Positions 11,351-15,837 of a stretch of DNA of 15,837 bases are shown piece by piece (the stretch's first letter is position 1; each line of letters starts with the position of its first letter). Both the position numbers and the translations under genes were made by a program. Where the stretch lies: NCBI GenBank assembly GCA_026770585.1, contig MU646365.1, positions 871,671 to 887,507 of the forward strand, written 5' to 3'. This DNA comes from Baffinella frigidus (taxonomy: Eukaryota; Cryptophyceae; Cryptomonadales; Baffinellaceae). The notes under the pieces are model-generated. The model saw only the letters and a program-made list of their open reading frames with translations. It made no database searches and was not told the DNA's origin.

Positions 11351-11438
11351 TCCTTGAGGTCCTTTAGGTTCTTCGAGCTCCCAACATAGGCGGACACCGG
11401 AACTTATCCTGCAGAAAGGCAATGCTTCCTTTCGGATC
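11351..11438 (-). mobile_element. Family D element just upstream of the RING gene
   Basis: A full-length reverse copy runs TCCTTGAGGTCCTTTAGGTT, TTCGAGCTCCCAACATAGGC, AATGCTTCCTTTCGGATCA. It ends about 110 bases before the ATG of the RING gene, so it lies where a promoter or 5' leader is expected. Confidence 0.8.
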
Positions 11439-11530
11439 ACATCAGGCCCCCCAGTGCAGAAGGATCGCGGCAGAACCGGCTAAACCTTTCAGGAGAATGT
11501 ACCAGATCTTTCTGGTCATTCTAGAATTCG

Positions 11531-11548
11531 GACCTTTTTTTTGCAGAG
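11531..11548 (+). promoter_or_regulatory. Splice-acceptor-like leader before the ATG
   Basis: GACCTTTTTTTTGCAGAG precedes ATG at 11549. The T run ending in GCAG looks like a 3' splice site, so the gene may have a 5' leader intron or may be trans-spliced. An in-frame TAG at 11522-11524 stops any unspliced extension. Confidence 0.45.
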
Positions 11549-13006
11549 ATGCCAGCCGCGGGGGGCGGGGGCGGGGGAGCGGCAGCAGGGGGCGGGGGAG
11601 CGGCAGCGGGGGGCGGGGGAGCGGCAGCGGGGGGCGGGTCAGCGGCTGGGGTGGGTGGGGCAGCTGCGGCTGCCGCAGGCGTTGGATGGATCGACCCGGA
11701 CTGGCTCGAGGAGAAGTGTGACTATTGCGCCTGCGGTCTCTGTTTCGGCGTGATGGAGGAGCCAGCCAGTGGGTGCCCCGAGGGCCACAGCTTCTGCCGG
11801 GCGTGTTTCGTCAAGGAGCTTCGGGCGCGGAAGCTGTGCCCGACGTGCCGCCACCCGGTCGCTGGCGAGAACAAGCTGGTGCGCAACCGCCCGCTGGAGG
11901 GCATGATATCCCAGCTGCGGCTAAAAAGATGCGAGCATGCGCAGGGGGGGGAGGGGAAGGAGGGATCAGCCCCCCCCGCGACGAAGCGCGCCAAGCTCGC
12001 GCCAGCTACCTCCATGACGGTGGAGGTGCTCAGGAAAGAGCTGCGGCTGCGCGGTCTGGACTCAACGGGGAACAGGCCCGGGCTGGTGGCTCGCTTGGAG
12101 GAGGACCGCCAGAAGGACGCGGGATGCAGGTGGAGGGGGAGGGTGGGCGAGCTGGCGGCCCACCTCGGGGAATGCGAGTGGGCGCCGGTGAAGTGCCCGA
12201 ACGAGGGCTGCGCGGAGTCACCGCTTCGGAAGGATCTGCCCGAGCACGAAGCGACGTTGTGCGAACACCGCGCGGTGAAGTGCAGGCACTGCAAGTTTGG
12301 GCTGAAGAGTCGGCTGCTCGCGGAGCACGAGGGGCGCTGCCCGCGTGCGAGAATTGAGTGCCCGAACGAGGGCTGCAGCGGGCAGCCGGGAAGGGGGTGG
12401 ATGAATTTGCACCGCGCGGAGTGCGAACACGAGGAGGTTGCGTGCCCGTGCCCGGGATGCGACGCGCGCCTCCTCCGCAAGGGCATGGACGCGCACGTGG
12501 AGGCGACGCACATGCAGTCGGCAGCAAAGCAGCTGCAGAGCTTGTGGCACGAGAATGCAAGGATGAAAGCAACGTCTGGGAGCGAACAGCGTCTCGCGGC
12601 GGCCTCGCCGACGTCGTTCATTTTCAACTGGCGAGCAGACGGCTGGGGGCACGGGCATTTCGTTTCCGAGTCACACGCCTTCGGGAATGGGGTTACGGGG
12701 AGCTGCGTCATGAGACCAAAAAGCGAAGATCCCATATGCACGCACTCCATCGGGGTCTCCATTCAGGGGCGTACAAAGTGCAAGATGCACGTGATGTTCT
12801 CCATCCTCGACAAGCACGACAAAGTCCTCCGCAACCTTTTAGGCATTGGGACTGCGACGGCGCCGCTCGAATGTGACTACTCGGTTCTTCCTGTTTGGGC
12901 CCGCCACTTCAAGCCGACGGCGGAGGAGAAGGCGCAGTCGGAGCGCGCGGACGGGAGCATCAGGATGCGCGCGGTCGTGCGCCTCTTCCCCGACGCCGCG
13001 GCGTAG
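11549..13006 (+). CDS. RING / SAP / TRAF-type zinc finger protein, probable E3 ubiquitin ligase
   Basis: This is an uninterrupted 485-residue frame. Residues 4-45 are Gly/Ala-rich, encoded by a 21-base repeat. Residues 62-100 form a C3HC4 RING: C62, C65, C76, H80, C83, C86, C97, C100, ending CPTCRHPV; C57 and C60 are two extra cysteines just before it. Residues 155-187 fit a SAP motif (LRKELRLRGLDSTGNRPGLV), usually a DNA- or chromatin-binding helix pair. Residues 193-321 hold repeated Cys/His groups of TRAF-type zinc fingers (CPNEGC at 216 and 271, HLGEC, CRHCKFGL, CPCPGC). Residues about 354-482 resemble a MATH/TRAF-C domain, starting SFIFNW, but this is the weakest call. By family knowledge the RING would recruit an E2 enzyme, while the C-terminal parts bind substrates or partners. 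The SAP motif suggests nuclear action. The ATG is chosen because the frame is closed at 11522 and the context GCAGAGATGC is favourable. The last third is duplicated immediately downstream. Confidence 0.85.
   Translation: MPAAGGGGGGAAAGGGGAAAGGGGAAAGGGSAAGVGGAAAAAAGVGWIDPDWLEEKCDYCACGLCFGVMEEPASGCPEGHSFCRACFVKELRARKLCPTCRHPVAGENKLVRNRPLEGMISQLRLKRCEHAQGGEGKEGSAPPATKRAKLAPATSMTVEVLRKELRLRGLDSTGNRPGLVARLEEDRQKDAGCRWRGRVGELAAHLGECEWAPVKCPNEGCAESPLRKDLPEHEATLCEHRAVKCRHCKFGLKSRLLAEHEGRCPRARIECPNEGCSGQPGRGWMNLHRAECEHEEVACPCPGCDARLLRKGMDAHVEATHMQSAAKQLQSLWHENARMKATSGSEQRLAAASPTSFIFNWRADGWGHGHFVSESHAFGNGVTGSCVMRPKSEDPICTHSIGVSIQGRTKCKMHVMFSILDKHDKVLRNLLGIGTATAPLECDYSVLPVWARHFKPTAEEKAQSERADGSIRMRAVVRLFPDAAA
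11560..11650 (+). repeat. 21-bp G-rich repeat coding GGGGAAA
   Basis: About three and a half units of GGGGGCGGGGGAGCGGCAGC plus one base encode the GGGGAAA repeats of the N-terminus. The 21-base unit keeps the frame, so copy number could vary between alleles without breaking the gene. The coding strand has many G runs and could form G-quadruplexes. Confidence 0.85.
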
Positions 13007-13167
13007 GCCTGGAGGAGGTGGGGAGGGAGGGCGGGGCGGGGCGGAGACGGGGCGGGGAAATCATGCGGCCCGCGTACGGCTAGGGGTAGGCGATGAGGGC
13101 AACGGGGTAGGCACAGCAAGCTGCTGGCAGGAGGAGGGGGGGATGGCGGTCGGCGGGGTGTGGTGGT
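13007..13167 (+). other. 3' flank of the RING gene
   Basis: GC-rich sequence (GGGAGGGAGGGCGGGGCGGG) with no clear AATAAA. It resembles 13489-13600, the 3' flank of the partial copy, over most of its length, including CTGGAGGAGGTGGG, GGGGCGG and GGTAGGCGAT. A 3' untranslated region is likely within it. Confidence 0.5.
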
Positions 13168-13488
13168 GTGGAGGAGGTGATGGGGAGCTGTGTCCTTCAG
13201 CTCAGCGGCGATCTCTTCTACTCGCACTTCATCGGGGTCGGCATTAAGGGGCTGGGCAAGTGCAAGATGCACGCGACGTTGTCCATCCTCGACACGCACG
13301 ACAAAGTTCTCCGCCAAGTTTTCGAGGATGGGCGGGCTACATCGCCAGCCGTAAATGACTTCACGGATGGTTTCTTCGAGGGCAAGAACTTCACGCCGAC
13401 GGCGGAGGAGAAGGCGCAGTCGGTGCGCGCGGACGGGAGCATCAGGCTGCGCGCGGTCGTGCGCCTCTTCCTGGACGGCGCGGCGTAG
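13168..13488 (+). pseudogene. Partial tandem copy of the C-terminal MATH-like region
   Basis: The frame reads MGSCVLQLSGDLFYSHFIGV (from the in-frame ATG at 13180), continues KCKMHATLSILDTHDKVLRQ and ends PTAEEKAQSVRADGSIRLRA then VVRLFLDGAA and stop. It aligns to residues about 384-485 of the upstream gene, with many identities and frame kept. It has no RING, SAP or zinc fingers, and it lacks the front of the MATH-like domain (SFIFNWRADGWG). Sequence before 13168 does not resemble the parent. It may be a dead duplicate, an alternative last exon of the upstream gene, or a small free-standing domain protein. The intact frame is notable for a relic. Confidence 0.65.
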
Positions 13489-13765
13489 GCGTGGAGGAGA
13501 AGGAGTAGGTGAGACAAGGGAGGGGCGGGACGGAGATGGGGCGGGGCTGAAAGCTGGTGGGCCCTGGATGGCTCGTGGTAGGCGATTGGGACAGAAGGGC
13601 GGACACCGATAGCGGCGGGACAGGAGGGAAGTCGACAACGCGTTGGGCGAGGGCTGTGTCTTGAGTAGGACCTAGAGAGAGGTCGTGGGAGAGGATGGGT
13701 GCGGGTAGGGGTGAAGCTTCGCGTGGGTGCCGGGGACGGACTCGAGCGGGGTAGACCCGAAGGGT
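13489..13765. repeat. 3' flank of the partial copy, with a family shared at 14757
   Basis: The first part repeats the 3' flank of the full gene. The later part, CGCGTTGGGCGAGGG ... GGGTAGGGGTGAAGCTTCGC then GTGGGTGCCGGGGACGGACT, recurs at about 14757-14865. No gene is seen, and open frames here are GC-rich shadows. Confidence 0.6.
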
Positions 13766-13771
13766 GGGAAG

Positions 13772-13774
<3 letters not shown>

Positions 13775-13852
<78 letters not shown>
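13775..13852. repeat. (GA)n-(GT)n-(GA)n microsatellite
   Basis: About 15 GA units, 9-10 TG units and 14 AG units form a compound microsatellite. Reverse-strand frames rich in Ser/Leu and His/Thr are translations of it. Confidence 0.95.
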
Positions 13853-13855
<3 letters not shown>

Positions 13856-13915
13856 CAGACATGATACCACCATGTCCACAACGTCTCCTCCCCCGAGGAG
13901 ACATCTGTTTCTGCA

Positions 13916-14038
13916 GTGCAGGGCTACCTCACTCATAAGAAACAGCCCCCCCCCCAGGACCACCGTAGGGCCCTAGGCATAGACCGACAGAAGGGTTTTA
14001 GGGGGAGGCGCTTTCTTATGAGCGAGGTACCCCTGTAG
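13916..14038. mobile_element. Family A palindrome, copy 7
   Basis: Starts GTGCAGGGCTACCTCACTCA (diverged) and ends TTATGAGCGAGGTACCCCTG then TAG. The core reads CCACCGTAGGGCCCTAGGCA. An 8-bp-arm hairpin, GTCTCCTC/GAGGAGAC, lies just upstream (13883-13902). Confidence 0.8.
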
Positions 14039-14124
14039 GGACCGGGAAATTTTCGATCATCAAAGTCAACCGACTACTTAAAAATGCGGCGAGGATGGTT
14101 CTGGCGCGGAAGTGAGCAGTGAAC

Positions 14125-14243
14125 AGCCGCGCGCCTTGAGTCAAAGAGTTGATTTTCCACGGCACCTCCTCCACGTTCACCACTTCTTGATGCCCGGAGG
14201 AGTTGCCGTGGAAAGTAAACTCGTTGACTTAAGACGCGCGGCT
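14125..14243. mobile_element. Foldback with 48-bp arms
   Basis: The arms run 14125-14172 (AGCCGCGCGCCTTGAGTCAA ... CACGGCACCTCCTCC) and 14196-14243 (GGAGGAGTTGCCGTGG ... GACTTAAGACGCGCGGCT), with about 85% of bases pairing. The loop CGTTCACCACTTCTTGATGC is repeated just outside the right arm at 14256-14270 (CGTTCACCACTTGAT), which suggests that the right arm arose by an inverted duplication. Confidence 0.75.
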
Positions 14244-14336
14244 CTTCGGTCCCCCCGTTCACCACTTGATACCAGAGACCGGCCCCACAACTTGTCAACA
14301 TACATTCTCCAAAGACGCTTTCCCGTATCTTTCGCT

Positions 14337-14454
14337 CTACAGGAGTTCCTCGCTCGTAAGAAAGCGCCCCTCCCCCCAGGACCACCATAGGACCCTAGGC
14401 ATACTGTAGGGTCGTAGGGGGGGGCGCTTTCTTATAAGCGAGGTGCCCGTGTAG
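14337..14454. mobile_element. Family A palindrome, copy 8
   Basis: Starts CTACAGGAGTTCCTCGCTCG and ends CTTATAAGCGAGGTGCCCGT then GTAG. The GCGCCCCT/GGGGCGC inner arms match copies 7 and 10 better than the 6 kb array. Confidence 0.8.
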
Positions 14455-14473
14455 CGAACGTCATACGAACCCA

Positions 14474-14565
14474 TACAAGGGTTCCTCGCTCTCAAGGCAA
14501 CGCCCCCCCCTCGGACCCTACAGCAGGCCGATGCCTCGGGCCCTGCGGTGGTCCTGGGGGCGAGA
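14474..14565. mobile_element. Family A palindrome, copy 9, right arm lost
   Basis: CATACAAGGGTTCCTCGCTC then TCAAGGCAACGCCCCCCCCT and a TGCCTCGGGCCCTGCGGTGG core. The right arm gives way to an unrelated foldback at 14566. Confidence 0.65.
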
Positions 14566-14635
14566 CCTCCTGAACCATTGCCTCGAGGACAGTGGCCCGT
14601 ACCTCCCGGGACGCCCTCGAGGCTTTGGTTCAGGA
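14566..14635. repeat. Foldback CCTCCTGAACC...GGTTCAGGAG
   Basis: CCTCCTGAACCATTGCCTCG (14566-14588 with AGG) pairs with CCTCGAGGCTTTGGTTCAGG (14614-14635 with AG), with about 20 of 22 bases matching. Confidence 0.7.
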
Positions 14636-14756
14636 GACGTGCCGCTCTACCGCGTGCGGAGGGCGGCGGCGGCGCCTCATCTCTTAAGTGGGCAGTAGGC
14701 TCATACGCCCTACCGTAGGGCCCTAGGACCTGCCTAGGGCTTCCACTGGCCTGGAG

Positions 14757-14865
14757 ACAGGGGGGAGGATGGCACGGCGTTGGGCAGGGCGTGGGGGGTG
14801 GAGGAGGTGATGGGCATGATTAGGGGTGAAACTTCGCGTGGGTGCCGGGGAGGGACTCGAGTGGG
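14757..14865. repeat. Orphan copy of the RING-family 3' flank
   Basis: GACAGGGGGGAGGATGGCAC, GGCGTTGGGCAGGGC, GATTAGGGGTGAAACTTCGC and GTGGGTGCCGGGGAGGGACT then CGAG match 13618-13745 in order, without any coding part before it. Confidence 0.65.
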
Positions 14866-15029
14866 ATGCAGTTGCTTTGATTTGGTCTTTCACCGCTCGT
14901 AGCATGGGCACAGCAGGCTGAAATATGTGTGGGGGTTGACATGAACAAAAGCGCTTTAGAATACCTACCTGCAGCCCTATCAGAGCACGCAGCGACTGTT
15001 TTGCCGCCGTCGCTCTGCCATCACAGACA
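14866..15029. other. No feature recognised
   Basis: Mixed sequence with a short reverse-strand frame that has no family signature. GAATACCTACCTGCAG could look like a splice acceptor, but nothing supports an exon. Confidence 0.4.
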
Positions 15030-15117
15030 TACAGGGGTACCTCGCTCATAAGAAAGCGCCCCCACCCCCTAGGACCACCACAGGGCCCTAGGCATAGTCC
15101 TACATGTGCTGTAGGAC
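15030..15117. mobile_element. Family A palindrome, copy 10, left half
   Basis: Starts TACAGGGGTACCTCGCTCAT then AAGAAAGCGCCCCCACCCCC and keeps the CTAGGACCACCACAGGGCCC core. The right arm is missing. Confidence 0.75.
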
Positions 15118-15440
15118 GTATGAGTCACTCGCCACTTGAGGGGTATCCTACTGTGGGAGGGTGGCGTGTAAATGAAGCTGTCTCAGGGCTGCACGGGGAC
15201 GGGGGCCTCCCCGCTGAGGATTTTGTGAATTGCGTGGTGTCCGAAGACCCCCGAAGGCACACACACACTCCCACCGGGGGGAATGGACAACAGGGGATAT
15301 TTTACCACACCACTTGGACAAGAGGGGATATATTGTTGAATCTCCCCGAATCTGCAACGTGTCGGTCATGGAGACAGTTGGACACACGGGCTAAGCTCTC
15401 TTCACATTTTACAATGATCTACACACTTATCTAGAACTTT
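15118..15440. other. Gene-free spacer with a 16-bp direct repeat
   Basis: The only structure seen is GGACAACAGGGGATAT (15285-15300) and GGACAAGAGGGGATAT (15316-15331), 31 bases apart. A 104-codon + strand frame (15120-15434) has no recognisable domain and biased composition is absent, so I do not call it a gene. Confidence 0.4.
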
Positions 15441-15451
15441 ATGCTGACGGA

Positions 15452-15566
15452 CCTGGTCATAATCCCTGGTCATAATTCCATCTGGAATGTTCTTTACAAC
15501 TGGTCACCTGGTCATAATTCCTTCTGGTTTATTCTGGTTTATGACCAGGAGACTGGTCATAATTCC
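15452..15566. repeat. Interspersed CTGGTCATAATTCC repeats
   Basis: CTGGTCATAAT(T)CC occurs at 15452, 15466, 15508 and 15553. Three of these are followed by (A/T)TCTGG. TTTATGACCAGGAG (15539-15552) is the same word inverted. It may be a decayed tandem repeat or an array of protein-binding sites. Confidence 0.75.
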
Positions 15567-15679
15567 TTCTGGGATGTTCATGATCCCTGGATGCGTCTCT
15601 TCGGAGCTCCGAGGGGATGGCGTGTTGAGATCACGAAACCCGAGCCGCTGCACACCGCGCCCCGCCGAGAACTTGAAGA

Positions 15680-15736
15680 GACGCCCCGCCAATTAAGGGA
15701 CGCCCCGCCAATTAAGGGACACCCCGTGAATTAAGG
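15680..15736. repeat. Three tandem 19-bp units
   Basis: GACGCCCCGCCAATTAAGG repeats at 15680, 15699 and (GACACCCCGTGAATTAAGG) 15718 without gaps. Confidence 0.9.
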
Positions 15737-15770
15737 TGCTACCTACACCACTGTGGCCCATCCAAAATAG

Positions 15771-15833
15771 AAAAAACATGACGCGGAGCGTCATGTTTTT
15801 TCCATTCCCCTAACGTGGCGCGAAGCGCCACGT
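15771..15833. repeat. Pair of compact GNA-triloop hairpins
   Basis: AAAAAACATGACGC and GCGTCATGTTTTTT (15771-15784 and 15788-15801) form a perfect 14-bp stem with loop GGA. ACGTGGCGC and GCGCCACGT (15813-15821, 15825-15833) form a perfect 9-bp stem with loop GAA. Both tips have the form GCGNAGC. The first could also act as a transcription-blocking hairpin with a T run, but nothing is transcribed into it that I can show. Confidence 0.85.
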
Positions 15834-15837
15834 GTTG

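Noticed and set aside
11725-12357. Second + strand frame of 210 residues inside the RING gene
   Set aside because: Out-of-frame reading of the same gene with Gly/Arg-rich low-complexity sequence and no domain.
11722-12762. 346-residue reverse-strand frame opposite the RING gene
   Set aside because: Shadow frame in GC-rich coding sequence; the + strand frame carries ordered RING, SAP and zinc-finger motifs.
13218-13963. Reverse-strand frames of 173-228 residues
   Set aside because: They include the GA/GT microsatellite as SLSLSLSHTHTH and the antisense of the partial copy.
15771-15801. Bacterial-type intrinsic terminator
   Set aside because: The stem is followed by T because the stem itself ends in A/T pairing, and the surrounding DNA is eukaryotic; symmetric hairpin site is the simpler reading.

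Overview
This is nuclear DNA from a eukaryote. The window has long degenerate arrays of a telomere-like heptamer (CCCTAAA/TTTAGGG and variants), exon-sized coding islands bounded by AG and GT, many small non-coding elements, and one GC-rich gene for a RING / SAP / TRAF-zinc-finger protein. TTTAGGG-type telomeres are known from plants and many algae and protists, so a unicellular alga or related protist is my best guess. The lineage cannot be fixed from the sequence alone.

Positions 1-5800 look subtelomeric or telomere-derived. Eight perfect CCCTAAA units (115-170), a 38-unit heptamer array (626-891) and further C-rich tracts (361-470, 1050-1076, 4985-5710) alternate with a G-rich TTAGGG-type stretch (2940-4110). 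Set into these spacers, all on the + strand, are short islands with coding-like codon use and AG/GT edges: 344-364, 477-509, 903-968, five related copies between 1099 and 2160, 2750-2883 with decaying copies to about 3920, 4868-4998, 5187-5253, and 5718-5790, which ends in a stop. They look like exons of one or a few broken or repeatedly duplicated genes whose introns are telomere-like repeats. I do not recognise the proteins.

Positions 5800-11440 hold no convincing gene. The stretch is a mosaic of mobile-element relics: a near-palindromic family of about 123 bp (family A, partly in a 225-bp tandem array), a family of about 90 bp without inverted ends (family D) and its diverged relative (family C), a 135-bp terminal-inverted-repeat family (family F), and several one-off foldbacks. 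Two insertions can be compared with an uninterrupted site inside the same window.

Positions 11549-13006 are one uninterrupted 485-residue reading frame: a Gly/Ala-rich N-terminus, a C3HC4 RING, a SAP motif, TRAF-type zinc fingers and a MATH-like C-terminus. It is probably an E3 ubiquitin ligase or ubiquitin-pathway adaptor. The last third of the gene plus its 3' flank is duplicated at 13168-13620, and the 3' flank alone occurs again near 14757-14865.

Positions 13620-15837 return to simple repeats, foldbacks and short tandem repeats. The window closes with two very compact hairpins. No rRNA, tRNA or CRISPR array was found.
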